A stretch of DNA of 64,000 nucleotides from Paenibacillus sp. FSL R7-0204 (GTDB taxonomy: Bacteria; Bacillota; Bacilli; Paenibacillales; Paenibacillaceae), in assembly GCF_038002225.1 (NCBI RefSeq), contig NZ_JBBOCA010000001.1, positions 5,270,001-5,334,000 of the forward strand, in the 5' to 3' direction. The notes below the pieces were generated by a model. The model was not told where the DNA came from and did no database searches. It saw nothing but the letters and a program-made list of their open reading frames with translations. This document shows, piece by piece, positions 43,346 to 52,474 of this stretch. Position 1 is the first letter of the stretch. Each line of letters opens with the position of its first letter. The position numbers and the translations under genes are program-made.

Positions 43346-43433
43346 CGTTCGGCCGATTCAGGTGCACTTGTGCACCTCATCCGGGCCACCATACCTACGC
43401 GCCAGCAAATGTATGCTGTTTTTCGCATACATT
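43346..43433. repeat. Two repeat copies: CAGGTGCACT unit and ATGTAT/ATACAT palindrome
   Basis: 43346-43382 is the second copy of the 40378-40412 unit and contains the perfect palindrome AGGTGCACTTGTGCACCT-like core (43360-43377). 43408-43433 is the third copy of the AATGTAT...ATACATT element found twice near 8 kb. Confidence 0.55.
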
Positions 43434-43504
43434 CGGGCCACACGCCTACGCCGCCACTTATCCACAAGAGAAGGAAATCAAAATTCCCCATACAGTAAAA
43501 CAGC

Positions 43505-43530
43505 AAAAAAACGGCATTTCTGCCGTTTCT
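43505..43530 (-). terminator. Terminator after tRNA-Lys
   Basis: On the minus strand AAACGGCAGAAATGCCGTTT is followed directly by TTTT, immediately downstream of the tRNA. Confidence 0.85.
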
Positions 43531-43537
43531 TAAGGGA

Positions 43538-43610
43538 TGGACTCTCAGGGGCTCGAACCCTGGACAAATAGATTAAGAGTCTACTGCTCTACCAACTGAG
43601 CTAAGAGTCC
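43538..43610 (-). tRNA. tRNA-Lys (anticodon CTT)
   Basis: The minus strand folds into a complete cloverleaf of 73 bases: acceptor GGACTCT/AGAGTCC, D stem GCTC/GAGC, anticodon stem GTAGA/TCTAT with loop CTCTTAA (anticodon CTT), and T stem CAGGG/CCCTG with loop TTCGAGC, discriminator A. No CCA is encoded. It is a single gene with its own terminator. Confidence 0.95.
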
Positions 43611-43756
43611 GTATGGTGTCTATGTATGATTCTTCTAGACGATGATCTCTAAGCTGACTGCGTCCGCTCAAAAGTACTTTCATAGTATACTTTTTTTGAG
43701 CGGGCGTTGTCAACTGTTTTATTGAAACTTTCTCACACCAGCCTATGAACCGCTGT

Positions 43757-45076
43757 CTACACGCGATTCTTCCGCATCATCACCACATATACGGGGAGTC
43801 CAGCAAGCGTGATGCCAATCCCTATAAGCGAGCGCAGCGGATCACTGATGATCGTGCTGGCCAGAATATAGAGACCTCCTGCTACGCCGAGAATCGGGGT
43901 GAACGGGTAGAGCGGCACACGGTAGCGGCCCTGCTCGCGCGGCAGCTTCCTGCGCAGAATGAATACACCGAACACGCCCATGGTGAAGAAGATCCAAAGC
44001 ACGAACACCAGCAGATCGGTCAGCGTATTGAAGGTTCCCGAGAAGATGTAGACTACCGCCAGCACACTCTGAAAAACAAGCGCATTCGCCGGTGTCTGAA
44101 ACTTCGGATGAATGCTGCTCAGCACCCGGGAGAACGGAAGCTGACCCCGCTCCCCCATCGCCTGCGGCACCCGCGCTGCGGTCATGAGATAACCGTTCAG
44201 CGCCCCCAGCACGGAGACGATAATGCCTGCCGTAATGAAAGCTCCGCCGCCGCTCCCGAACAGCGCCTCTGCCGCATCGGCACCCGGCGTCGGGGACGAG
44301 ACAATCTGGTCGTAGGGCAACGCCTTGAACACGGCAATGTTGAACAATACATACACGGCGATGACAAAAATAACGCCTATCGAAATGACCTTCGGCAGCG
44401 TCCTGGCCGGGTCTTTGATCTCTCCCGCCATATTGGTTACGCTGATCCAGCCGTCATAAGCCCAGAGTGTGCCGAGCACCGCAGCCCCGAAGCCTGCACC
44501 CGCAGCCGCTGTACTGATGCCGCCGAAGCCGGGAGCCAGATCCGAAAACAGCCCGACGCCCACAATGCCCGCTACCGGAATCAGCTTCCCAACCGTAGCC
44601 ACCGTCTGAATGATCCCGCCGAACTTCGTCGCTATAACATTCATTAACAGAATGAAACCCAGAATACTCACGGCAAGCAGCTTCTGCTGCCATGCATTAA
44701 GCGGCAGGAAGTAACCGGAATAGGTAGCAAAAGCAATCGCCAGCGCCGCCACTGAAGCCGGATAGGAGATCACCGCCTGCACCCAGCCGAGCAGATAACC
44801 GAACACTCCGCCGTACAATTCACTTAAATAAGTATATAGGCCACCCGACTTCGGAATGGCAGCCGCAATCTCCGCCACACTCAGCGCCGAAGCCAGCGTA
44901 ATAATCCCTCCAACTCCCCAGGCCAGAATACTGAGCCACGGGCTGCCCGCATTATTCAATACAATTCCGGGCTTCAAAAAAATCCCCGATCCGATAATCA
45001 TCCCGACCACCAGGGCCAGCGCTTGCATGAACGTAATGCTTTTCGTTAACGGCTTTGTTTTCATGATGACATTCAT
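43757..45076 (-). CDS. APC-family amino acid permease (SteT-like)
   Basis: A 439-residue membrane protein with 12 predicted helices. The first helix VVGMIIGSGIFLKPG is the substrate-binding segment of APC/LAT-type exchangers, and AEIAAAIPKSGGLYTYL is the next conserved loop. It resembles Bacillus SteT (serine/threonine exchanger), although substrate cannot be read. The start is taken as ATG 45076 behind GGAAGGA with short spacing; ATG 45064 is an alternative. Confidence 0.85.
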   Translation of the reverse strand: MNVIMKTKPLTKSITFMQALALVVGMIIGSGIFLKPGIVLNNAGSPWLSILAWGVGGIITLASALSVAEIAAAIPKSGGLYTYLSELYGGVFGYLLGWVQAVISYPASVAALAIAFATYSGYFLPLNAWQQKLLAVSILGFILLMNVIATKFGGIIQTVATVGKLIPVAGIVGVGLFSDLAPGFGGISTAAAGAGFGAAVLGTLWAYDGWISVTNMAGEIKDPARTLPKVISIGVIFVIAVYVLFNIAVFKALPYDQIVSSPTPGADAAEALFGSGGGAFITAGIIVSVLGALNGYLMTAARVPQAMGERGQLPFSRVLSSIHPKFQTPANALVFQSVLAVVYIFSGTFNTLTDLLVFVLWIFFTMGVFGVFILRRKLPREQGRYRVPLYPFTPILGVAGGLYILASTIISDPLRSLIGIGITLAGLPVYVVMMRKNRV

Positions 45077-45283
45077 TGTCCTTCCGTTCTGTGAAATATT
45101 TATCATGCTTTTATTTCTCTATTTGTCCTGTTCACCCCTCTTTTTGAGCCGGAGAAATTGGTTATAAACCAAACTTCCCATTGTAACTAACACTATATGG
45201 AAGATATACTGGAGCCTGGGCGCATTTCCCTGGGCATAACTGGTTCGCTCAGCGCTACAACCTTCGAGGAGGCATATACTTTT

Positions 45284-46477
45284 ATGCTATACACTCCAGG
45301 CATTACCGACTGCTCACCGGCAGAGGTGGATTATGACGCTACAAGAATCGGGGTATTGCATACCCACTTCCAGCAACTGATCGATGAGAACAAGATTCAA
45401 GCCGCCTCCTATTGTATCTCCAGATACGGCAAGACGTTCATGCACGGCGCCATCGGCCCCCTTTCCTACCGCGAGGAGCGGACAGAGCCGCTGTTGCCGA
45501 CTACCGTTCATAGAATTGCTTCAATCACCAAAGCCATTACCTCCGTGGCCATAGCCAAGCTTGTGGAGGATGGCGTGCTCCGGCTGGACCTTCCCGTCGG
45601 CACTTTTCTGAAACCGTTTAACGTGGAGCCTTTTGCCAAAATTGATATCTACAGCCTGCTGACCCATACCTCCGGCCTATTCCCCGACTGCGCAGGCAGC
45701 ATGATTCCCTATCACAAAAGCTATTGGCAGCTCATCGGCGAGTACTTCGACAGCTACAGGCCGGAGGACGGGGAGCCGGACTGGATCACCGCCGCGCTGA
45801 GCTGCGGCGTGAATAAGAAGGTAGGCGAGGAATGGCAATACTGCTCCTTCGGCTTCTGTATTCTTGGCGAGATTATCAGGAAGGTGACCGGTATTCCTGC
45901 CGAGCAGTACATAGAAGAACAGATTCTGAAGCCGCTCGGCATGAAGGACACGATGTGGGAGCCGACGCCAGAGCTGGCCCGGCGCTTCATTGTCCGCAAC
46001 GAAATGCGGGAAAAGCAGTTGAATGAACTGGCCCAGGGCATCCAGCCGGAAGTCTCTGCGGCAGATAAGCTGTGGGAGAGCGTGTCCAGCACGGGCGGAG
46101 GCCTGTCCTCCACACCGGCTGACCTGATCCGCTTCGCCAACATGCTGCTGGGCATGGGCCGACTGGGCGAGACCCGCATTCTCGGCCGTAAAGCCGTCGA
46201 GAAGCTCACCACCCGTACACTCTACGGGGTTCCCGACTACTGCTGGGGCAATGATGTCAAAGACCGGAGCTACGGCATTGGACTGGATATGCGGAAGGGT
46301 CCCGCCTTCTTTTACTCCGAGGGCAGTTATTTCCATGAAGGAGCCGGAGCCTGCTGTATGGTGATGGACCCTGCCGAGCAGCTTGCTGCGGTATGGTTCG
46401 TGCCGTTCAAGGACGATAACTGGTACGCGGAGGCGCTGTTCAATGTCACCAATATTATCTGGTCAGGCGTGATCTGA
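45284..46477 (+). CDS. Serine hydrolase of the beta-lactamase/class C family
   Basis: A 397-residue serine hydrolase. The SxxK nucleophile motif is SITK in HRIASITKAITS. The usual YxN motif is YCS (in QYCSFGFCILGEI), so Asn is replaced by Ser. No signal peptide is seen, so it probably stays inside. Family members hydrolyse esters, D-peptides or beta-lactams. ATG 45284 follows GAGGAGG at 11-base spacing; the longer frame from 45197 has no site. Its stop overlaps the start of the exporter permease (TGATG), so it is first in an operon with an ABC-2 exporter. Confidence 0.8.
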   Translation: MLYTPGITDCSPAEVDYDATRIGVLHTHFQQLIDENKIQAASYCISRYGKTFMHGAIGPLSYREERTEPLLPTTVHRIASITKAITSVAIAKLVEDGVLRLDLPVGTFLKPFNVEPFAKIDIYSLLTHTSGLFPDCAGSMIPYHKSYWQLIGEYFDSYRPEDGEPDWITAALSCGVNKKVGEEWQYCSFGFCILGEIIRKVTGIPAEQYIEEQILKPLGMKDTMWEPTPELARRFIVRNEMREKQLNELAQGIQPEVSAADKLWESVSSTGGGLSSTPADLIRFANMLLGMGRLGETRILGRKAVEKLTTRTLYGVPDYCWGNDVKDRSYGIGLDMRKGPAFFYSEGSYFHEGAGACCMVMDPAEQLAAVWFVPFKDDNWYAEALFNVTNIIWSGVI

Positions 46478-47295
46478 TGAACCGCCTTAAGCATAACTGG
46501 AGGATCTGCCGCTCCGTAGCGGCGGTAACCTATAAGGAGTGGAGTGCCTACCGCACCCACTCCCTGGTGTCCGTAATCGTCGGTCCTGTCTATTTCATGG
46601 TGCAATATTTCATCTGGACCGCAGTCTATGGAGGGCAGGCTACACTGGGCGGGCTTGATCTCCAGCAAATGATCCGCTACTTCGGGGCAACGGCGCTGAT
46701 TGGCTACCTGATCATGGATTTCGCCGACTGGAATCTGTCGATGCTTGTCCGCACCGGCAAGTTTCTGACCTTCCATCTGCGTCCGGTCGATCACCGTTCC
46801 TTCGCGCTGTTCCAGAAGCTCGGACACCGCTTCCTCGGCTTCGTGTTTGAATTTCTGCCGTGCCTGCTGATTTTTATCTTTATCTTCGGCATCGATATGC
46901 GGCCGGCAAGCCTGCCGTGGACCATAGTGTCCGTGCTGCTCGCTTTTCTGATGAATTTCTATGTCAACTATACGATTGGCCTCACCTCCTTCTGGCTGGT
47001 GCAGTCAGGGGGCATACGTAGCGCGTTCATGCTGGTGTCGGGGATTTTCTCAGGTGCGCTCATTCCGCTGGATTTCTTCCCGCACTGGCTGCAGGTGACT
47101 CAGTTGTTCCTGCCATTTCAATACATTGCTTATATGCCTGCCATGGTGTTCACCGGCCATTATTCACTCGGCGGCCTGGAGTTATCCATCCCGGAGGCTG
47201 TCGGCATGCAGGGAGCGGCTGTGCTGGTAATGTTCGGGTGCAATGAGCTGGTCCGCCGCCGGGCCATGAAGCAATTTACCGCGGTCGGCGCGTGA
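46477..47295 (+). CDS. ABC-2 family exporter permease 1
   Basis: A 272-residue membrane protein with six predicted helices and no soluble domain. It matches the PF06182-type ABC-2 permease of antibiotic/viologen exporters, with YKEWSAYRTHSLVSVIVGPVYF at the first membrane helix. Starts inside the hydrolase stop codon. It should pair with the second permease and the ATPase below. Confidence 0.8.
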   Translation: MNRLKHNWRICRSVAAVTYKEWSAYRTHSLVSVIVGPVYFMVQYFIWTAVYGGQATLGGLDLQQMIRYFGATALIGYLIMDFADWNLSMLVRTGKFLTFHLRPVDHRSFALFQKLGHRFLGFVFEFLPCLLIFIFIFGIDMRPASLPWTIVSVLLAFLMNFYVNYTIGLTSFWLVQSGGIRSAFMLVSGIFSGALIPLDFFPHWLQVTQLFLPFQYIAYMPAMVFTGHYSLGGLELSIPEAVGMQGAAVLVMFGCNELVRRRAMKQFTAVGA

Positions 47296-47327
47296 ATGAA
47301 TGCCCCGAAGAAAGGAACATTCTTGAC

Positions 47328-48110
47328 ATGAAAAGGTATGTAGAGGTATACAAGCAGTGCATGTACTCCGCCGTGCAGACGGCTTCGGCTTATAGGATGA
47401 ACTTCATCGTCAGCAGTCTGATTACCCTCATCGGTAATATACTGTTTCCGCTGGTGACCCTGCTGATCTACCGGGCAGGCACCAGCTTCCCCGGCTGGAG
47501 CTTATACGAGGTCTTGTTGATCCAGTCCGTATTCACGATGTCCAGCGGCCTCTCCAGCCTTGTCTTCGGAGGGGTCATGTGGACCACCATGTCGCATGTC
47601 CGGGAGGGCAGCTTCGAGGTAGTGCTGCTTAAGCCGCTGAATCCGCTGTTCTACCTTGTGGCTACGACCTTCTCCACCGAAAGTGCCGGGCTGTTCCTGG
47701 GCGGAGCGGCGTTATTCGTGTTCTCCGCCTGGCATGTAGGCGCAATTCCGGCCTTAGCCTGGCTGCAATTCGCAGGCATGTTCATCGCCGGAACGGCAGT
47801 TCTGGCCGGATTATCGCTGATGATGGCGGCAATGTCGTTCAAGTGGGTGGGCAATTCACGGATTTCCGAGCTGGCCGACAGTGTACTGAGTGTCGGCAAG
47901 TATCCGTTGCCGATCTTCCCGAAGGCGGTGCAGGCGGCAGCGACGATGATCATACCTGTCGGTATGGTCGGCTTCCTTCCGGCCTCCGCACTGCTTGGCC
48001 GGGTACAGGCCGGTGATTTTATTGCTATTCTGCCTTGCTTTATCTTTCTCTGGGCAGGCATGTGGGTATACCGGCATATGATCAGATTGTACGAGGGGGT
48101 TGGCGGCTGA
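47328..48110 (+). CDS. ABC-2 family exporter permease 2
   Basis: A 260-residue membrane protein with six predicted helices, related in plan to the upstream permease but clearly divergent in sequence, so a heterodimer is likely. ATG 47328 follows AAAGGA at ~11-base spacing; an overlapping GTG at 47292 is less likely. Its stop overlaps the ATPase start. Confidence 0.8.
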   Translation: MKRYVEVYKQCMYSAVQTASAYRMNFIVSSLITLIGNILFPLVTLLIYRAGTSFPGWSLYEVLLIQSVFTMSSGLSSLVFGGVMWTTMSHVREGSFEVVLLKPLNPLFYLVATTFSTESAGLFLGGAALFVFSAWHVGAIPALAWLQFAGMFIAGTAVLAGLSLMMAAMSFKWVGNSRISELADSVLSVGKYPLPIFPKAVQAAATMIIPVGMVGFLPASALLGRVQAGDFIAILPCFIFLWAGMWVYRHMIRLYEGVGG

Positions 48111-49102
48111 TGCCGGTTATAGATGTGAAGCATTTAACGAAGACGTACACCACTTATAAGCGGGGCGCAGGCATGGGGCAGACCTTCAGGAGCTTCTTCA
48201 AGCGTGAGGAAGTCTCGGTCCAGGCTGTGAACGATATCAGCTTTGCCATTGAGCAGGGCGAAATCTGCGGCATGCTTGGCCCCAACGGGGCCGGCAAATC
48301 GACGACGATCAAAATGCTCTGCGGCGCACTCTACCCGACAAGCGGGGAGATTTCGGTTCTCGGCTATTCCCCGGCCCGTGACCGGAAGCGGTATGTCGGC
48401 AAAATCGGAGCTGTCTTCGGCCAGAAATCCCAGCTCATCTGGGATATTCCGCCCATCGACAGCTTCAATATGAACAAGGCCATCTACGGAATCTCCACCC
48501 CGGATTTCAATCATCGGCTGGAGGAGCTCGCGGCGCTGCTGGAAATCTCCCAGGTCATTGAGAAGCCTACCCGGGTGCTGTCGCTGGGCGAACGCATGAA
48601 ATGCGAATTCGTCATGGCGATGCTGCACCAGCCGGACATCCTGTTCCTGGATGAGCCGACGATCGGGCTGGATGTGATCGCCAAGGTCAAGATCCGCGAA
48701 TTCATCCGCCAGATGAACAAGAAGCTGAATATGACCTGTATCCTTACTACCCATGATCTGGAGGATGTGGAGGAGCTGGCGCACCGGGTCATCGTCATTA
48801 ACCATGGCGAGAAGGTGTTCGATGATTCGCTGCAGCGGCTCAAAGTCTTTCTGGGAGAGAAGAAGCAGGTCAGCTTTACCTTTGTAGAGTCTGTGCAGAA
48901 CACCCCCTTCGACAACGATTACACCAAGGTGGTTGAGCGCCCGTCCGACTTCCAGATTACGCTGGAGGTGGACACCGCCCGCATCTCAATCAGCGATTTT
49001 CTGGAGAATATCTCCCGCAAGCATGGCTTCTCGGATATTTCGGTCAAGGAGCTGCCGATCCAGCAGGTGGTCATGAATATTTATGAGAGCGCACAAGCAT
49101 AA
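48110..49102 (+). CDS. ABC-2 exporter ATP-binding protein
   Basis: A 330-residue ATPase. Walker A is GPNGAGKSTT, the signature is LSLGERMK (a variant of LSGGQ), Walker B is ILFLDEPTIGLD, and the H-loop is TTHD. The C-terminal ~80 residues beyond the NBD are of the kind found in drug-type exporters. Starts inside the stop codon of permease 2. It ends at a strong terminator. Confidence 0.9.
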   Translation: MPVIDVKHLTKTYTTYKRGAGMGQTFRSFFKREEVSVQAVNDISFAIEQGEICGMLGPNGAGKSTTIKMLCGALYPTSGEISVLGYSPARDRKRYVGKIGAVFGQKSQLIWDIPPIDSFNMNKAIYGISTPDFNHRLEELAALLEISQVIEKPTRVLSLGERMKCEFVMAMLHQPDILFLDEPTIGLDVIAKVKIREFIRQMNKKLNMTCILTTHDLEDVEELAHRVIVINHGEKVFDDSLQRLKVFLGEKKQVSFTFVESVQNTPFDNDYTKVVERPSDFQITLEVDTARISISDFLENISRKHGFSDISVKELPIQQVVMNIYESAQA

Positions 49103-49111
49103 ACCGACAAA

Positions 49112-49156
49112 CAGCCTGAACCGTCACATTACCGTGACGGCTCAGGCTGCTTTTTT
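49112..49156 (+). terminator. Terminator of the ABC-2 exporter operon
   Basis: AGCCTGA-CCGTCAC pairs with GTGACGG-TCAGGCT (one mismatch) around ATTACC-like loop, followed by GCTTTTTT. Confidence 0.9.
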
Positions 49157-49211
49157 CCAGGCATTTATTAGCTCTTATGGACAAAGCAAATCTCTCTTAG
49201 GCAGCTCCGGC

Positions 49212-50282
49212 TTACTTCCCGGCAGCAAGCTCAGACGCAAGCTTCTCTGCCCCGTCAAAGATGGAATAGCTGTAGCCCCAGAACTGGTTGAAGTCAATCT
49301 TATAGATCGCTTTGTTCTGGATTGCCTTCAGACTCTGTAGTGACGGATCGGCATAGAACGCTTTTATCGACTGGTCAGCATCAATACCGCCTGTGTACAC
49401 CGAGATCAGCAGGACATCCGGGTTGGTCGCGATCAATTGCTCCTTGCTGATCTCACCGGTCACATCCGCGTAGCTGTTGGTCAGTCCAAGCAGTCCCAGC
49501 ACATCTCCCGCAAAAGTATCCACGTTCCCGCTATAGACAGCTATTGCGCCGTTGCCTCCGTCAGATACATAAGCGAAGGTCTTGGCGCCTGTGGCTGCCG
49601 CTCCCTCCTTCAGCTTCGCCGCACGCTCCTTCAGCTCTGCGATATATGCCGTGGCCTTCTCCTGCACATCAAAGATCTGGCCTAGCTGTTCAATATCCTT
49701 GTACAGGCTGTCCAGTGTTGCCCCTTGCAGGCTGGTGCTCTGCACGAAGGTCTTGATGCCCAGCTCATTGAGTCCGCCTACCGTCCCGACTCCCCAATCC
49801 GCATCTGCGAACAGGCCGCCGCGGCCCATCACCAGATCCGGGCCTGCGCCTACAACGAGTTCTTTGCTGGCATAGTCCTGGGAGATGACAGGAATCTTCT
49901 TGAACTCTTCCTGAACCGCCGGATCGCCTGCACCGTAGAGAGCCGCAACCCCGACCATTTTGTCGGTAAGCCCCAGCTTAATCAGCAGTTCAGCCGCACC
50001 TTGGGTATTCGCTACTACCTTCTCAGGAGCCTTATCGAAGGTCTGCGATTTAGTCGTCCATTCGGTGCCTTCCCCGTTATTCGTATGGTTCTCAACAGTA
50101 AGCGGATATACCGTCTTGGCCGCCGCAGGTGCAGTCTCCGCCGGTGCGGGACTGGCCGATGCAGGTGCAGCCGTTGCCGCTGCGTCCTTTGTATTGCTTG
50201 TGCTTGATGAACAAGCCGCCAGCATAACTGTCATCACCAGAACCGCCAGCAGCGGTACATATCGTTTGAATATTTTCTTCAT
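49212..50282 (-). CDS. Iron/siderophore ABC transporter binding lipoprotein (FecB/BtuF type)
   Basis: A 356-residue type III substrate-binding lipoprotein. The lipobox is LAAC (mature from Cys23-24), followed by a Ser/Ala/Pro linker and the two-lobe periplasmic fold; VGAGPDLVMG and PDVLLISVYTG are the usual lobe-linking segments. Its gene is divergent from the FecCD permease gene and shares a Fur box (50396-50426), so it should be repressed in iron-replete cells. The ligand is a ferric siderophore or heme-like compound by family. Confidence 0.9.
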   Translation of the reverse strand: MKKIFKRYVPLLAVLVMTVMLAACSSSTSNTKDAAATAAPASASPAPAETAPAAAKTVYPLTVENHTNNGEGTEWTTKSQTFDKAPEKVVANTQGAAELLIKLGLTDKMVGVAALYGAGDPAVQEEFKKIPVISQDYASKELVVGAGPDLVMGRGGLFADADWGVGTVGGLNELGIKTFVQSTSLQGATLDSLYKDIEQLGQIFDVQEKATAYIAELKERAAKLKEGAAATGAKTFAYVSDGGNGAIAVYSGNVDTFAGDVLGLLGLTNSYADVTGEISKEQLIATNPDVLLISVYTGGIDADQSIKAFYADPSLQSLKAIQNKAIYKIDFNQFWGYSYSIFDGAEKLASELAAGK

Positions 50283-50366
50283 TCTTTGGTTCCCCTTTTC
50301 TGTATGTATGTTAGTTATCCTGCGGGTAGGGCATTAAGCCCATAGCCTTGCAGGGGATACCTCCGT

Positions 50367-50395
50367 AGAATATAGAAAGTTGGACAGCATGTCAA
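50367..50395 (-). promoter_or_regulatory. SigA-type promoter of the binding-protein gene
   Basis: On the minus strand TTGACA (50390-50395) and TATTCT (50367-50372) are 17 bases apart; the Fur box abuts the -35. Confidence 0.7.
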
Positions 50396-50426
50396 TGAGA
50401 ATTATTATCATTGACAATCGTTCTCA
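50396..50426. promoter_or_regulatory. Fur box between divergent iron-uptake genes
   Basis: The 31-base site starts TGAGAA and ends TTCTCA, with ATTATTATCATTGACAAT in the centre, close to the classical Fur palindrome GATAATGATTATC. It overlaps both promoters: the -35 TTGACA (50411-50416) of the plus-strand operon and the region next to the -35 of the minus-strand gene. Confidence 0.85.
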
Positions 50427-50440
50427 ATATCCTTTATATT
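50411..50440 (+). promoter_or_regulatory. SigA-type promoter of the FecCD operon
   Basis: TTGACA (50411-50416) and TATATT (50435-50440) with an 18-base spacer; the -35 is inside the Fur box. Confidence 0.6.
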
Positions 50441-50529
50441 TAAAAACATGTTACGATATTCTGCTCACAGTGTCTTCTGATGAGTCCGTCTATACTAATC
50501 TTTTAATGTAAAGGAGCCTTCTCATTGTC

Positions 50530-51636
50530 ATGCATACTGATCTAGCCGTACCTTCACAGCCTAAGCAATCTCTCATTCATTCCCGTTACGGCTTCATGGC
50601 TGTTATAGGCGTCCTGTTCATTATCACCCTGCTGTCTGCCGGGGCTGCGGTCTCCTTCGGCCAGGTGGATATTCCTGTCTCCCAATCCTACCGGATTCTG
50701 CTGCATCACATCACAGGCATTCAGATTGGAGATATGCAGGAGCTGACGAACGGCTCGTTCGTAGATATTATCTGGAAAATCCGCTTCCCTCGTGTCCTGA
50801 TGGCGATGTTCATCGGCGCCGGACTTACGCTGTGCGGGACGATCATGCAGGCGGCGGTACAGAATCCCCTGGCTGATCCATACATACTCGGTATTTCCTC
50901 CGGCGCTTCGCTGGGTGCAACCTTCGCCATCCTGATCGGCTTCGGCTCGATGGGGCTGCTCGGCCAGTCGGGAGTCGCCTTCTGGGCTTTTGCAGGGGCG
51001 GTTGGCGCTTCTCTGCTGGTCCTCACACTCGCCAGTGCGGGAGGCAAAATGACCTCCGTCAAGCTGGTGCTGGCCGGAATGGTCATTAACGCTCTATGTA
51101 CCGCTTTTGCCAACTTTATTGTCTATTTCGCGAGCAATGCCGAAGGCATCAAGACGGTTACCTTCTGGACGATGGGCAGCCTCGCTGCATCGAGCTGGGA
51201 TAAGCTCCCGCTGATCTCGATCACCGTCCTGCTCGCCGTTATCCTGTTCCTCTCGCAGTTCCGTGTGCTGAATGCCATGCTGCTCGGAGATGAGGCGGCG
51301 GTTACGCTGGGCATTCATCTGGGTGCCTACCGTAGAGTCTACATGATTCTTACGGCACTGATTACCGGAGTTATGGTAGCAAGCTGCGGGATGATCGGCT
51401 TCGTGGGACTGATTATCCCCCATCTGGTGCGGGGACTGGTGGGCTCGGATCACCGCAGGCTACTGCCGGCGTCGATTCTGTTCGGAGCGATCTTCCTGAT
51501 CTGGACGGACGTCATTGCCCGGACCATTGTACCGAATGTAGAGCTGCCGATCGGGATCATTACCGCCCTCATTGGCGCACCGATGTTCATGTACATGCTG
51601 ATTAGAAAAGGTTATGCCTTCGGAGGGAAAAGCTGA
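50530..51636 (+). CDS. FecCD-family iron ABC transporter permease
   Basis: A 368-residue permease with nine to ten membrane helices of the FecCD/BtuC type; the conserved block is NPLADPYILGISSGASLGA. AAAGGAG lies 13 bases upstream of ATG 50530, a rather long spacing. The stop overlaps the start of the ATPase gene. Operates with the binding lipoprotein of the divergent gene. Confidence 0.9.
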   Translation: MHTDLAVPSQPKQSLIHSRYGFMAVIGVLFIITLLSAGAAVSFGQVDIPVSQSYRILLHHITGIQIGDMQELTNGSFVDIIWKIRFPRVLMAMFIGAGLTLCGTIMQAAVQNPLADPYILGISSGASLGATFAILIGFGSMGLLGQSGVAFWAFAGAVGASLLVLTLASAGGKMTSVKLVLAGMVINALCTAFANFIVYFASNAEGIKTVTFWTMGSLAASSWDKLPLISITVLLAVILFLSQFRVLNAMLLGDEAAVTLGIHLGAYRRVYMILTALITGVMVASCGMIGFVGLIIPHLVRGLVGSDHRRLLPASILFGAIFLIWTDVIARTIVPNVELPIGIITALIGAPMFMYMLIRKGYAFGGKS

Positions 51637-52403
51637 TGAATCTGAATGTTGAACGGCTAAGTGTCTCTTTCGGTGAGGCGAAGATTGTACAGGAGGTCTC
51701 GCTAAGGGTTCAAAACAAGCAATTCGTCGGCCTGATCGGCCCGAACGGCTGCGGTAAATCGACGCTGCTCAAAAGCATCTACAAGGTCATCAAGCCCCGT
51801 CAGGGAGATGTCTTCCTCTCAGAGCTTAATGTGATCAAAGCCAGCCCTAAGCTTGTCGCCCGGAAGCTGGGCGTAGTCGGCCAGTTCAACGAGCTGAGCT
51901 TCGACTTCACCGTACGTGAGATGGTGGCGATGGGCCGGACGCCCCACAAAGGCATGCTGGAAACGGACAGCCAGCAGGATGCTGACATTGTCTCGGCCGC
52001 ACTCCGCAAGGTCAATCTGGAGGGGCATACAAGCCGCAGCTATAACTCCTTATCCGGCGGCGAGAAGCAGCGTGTCATTCTGGCGCGTGTGCTGGCCCAA
52101 CAGCCGGAATTCATGATTCTGGACGAACCGACCAATCATCTGGATATCAAATACCAGCTGCAGATTCTGAATATTGTCCGAAAGCTGGATATCGGCATTC
52201 TCGCTGCCCTCCATGATCTCACGCTTGCCGCTGAATACTGCGACTATCTGTATGTCATGAAAGAAGGCCGGGTTGCCGCCTGCGGGAAGCCCGAAGATAT
52301 ATTGACGAAGGAATTGATCGGCGAGGTCTTCGATGTAGCCTGTGAGACCTACCGCAACCCCGTCACCGGGGCACTGGGCATTGCCTATCTGGAGACAAGG
52401 TAA
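51636..52403 (+). CDS. FecE-type iron ABC transporter ATP-binding protein
   Basis: A 255-residue ATPase with Walker A GPNGCGKSTLL, signature LSGGEKQR, Walker B FMILDEPTNHLD, and H-loop LHDL. Starts inside the permease stop. It ends at a terminator followed by a second sigma factor gene. Confidence 0.92.
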   Translation: MNLNVERLSVSFGEAKIVQEVSLRVQNKQFVGLIGPNGCGKSTLLKSIYKVIKPRQGDVFLSELNVIKASPKLVARKLGVVGQFNELSFDFTVREMVAMGRTPHKGMLETDSQQDADIVSAALRKVNLEGHTSRSYNSLSGGEKQRVILARVLAQQPEFMILDEPTNHLDIKYQLQILNIVRKLDIGILAALHDLTLAAEYCDYLYVMKEGRVAACGKPEDILTKELIGEVFDVACETYRNPVTGALGIAYLETR

Positions 52404-52433
52404 CTCTTCAGCTAGAAATTATAGATCTTCTAC

Positions 52434-52470
52434 AACCTGCGGCTCATTGCCCGCAGGTTTATTCTTTTTT
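52434..52470 (+). terminator. Terminator of the iron operon
   Basis: AACCTGCGG and CCGCAGGTT form a 9-bp stem with an 8-base loop, followed by TATTCTTTTTT. Confidence 0.85.
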
Positions 52471-52474
52471 CAGG

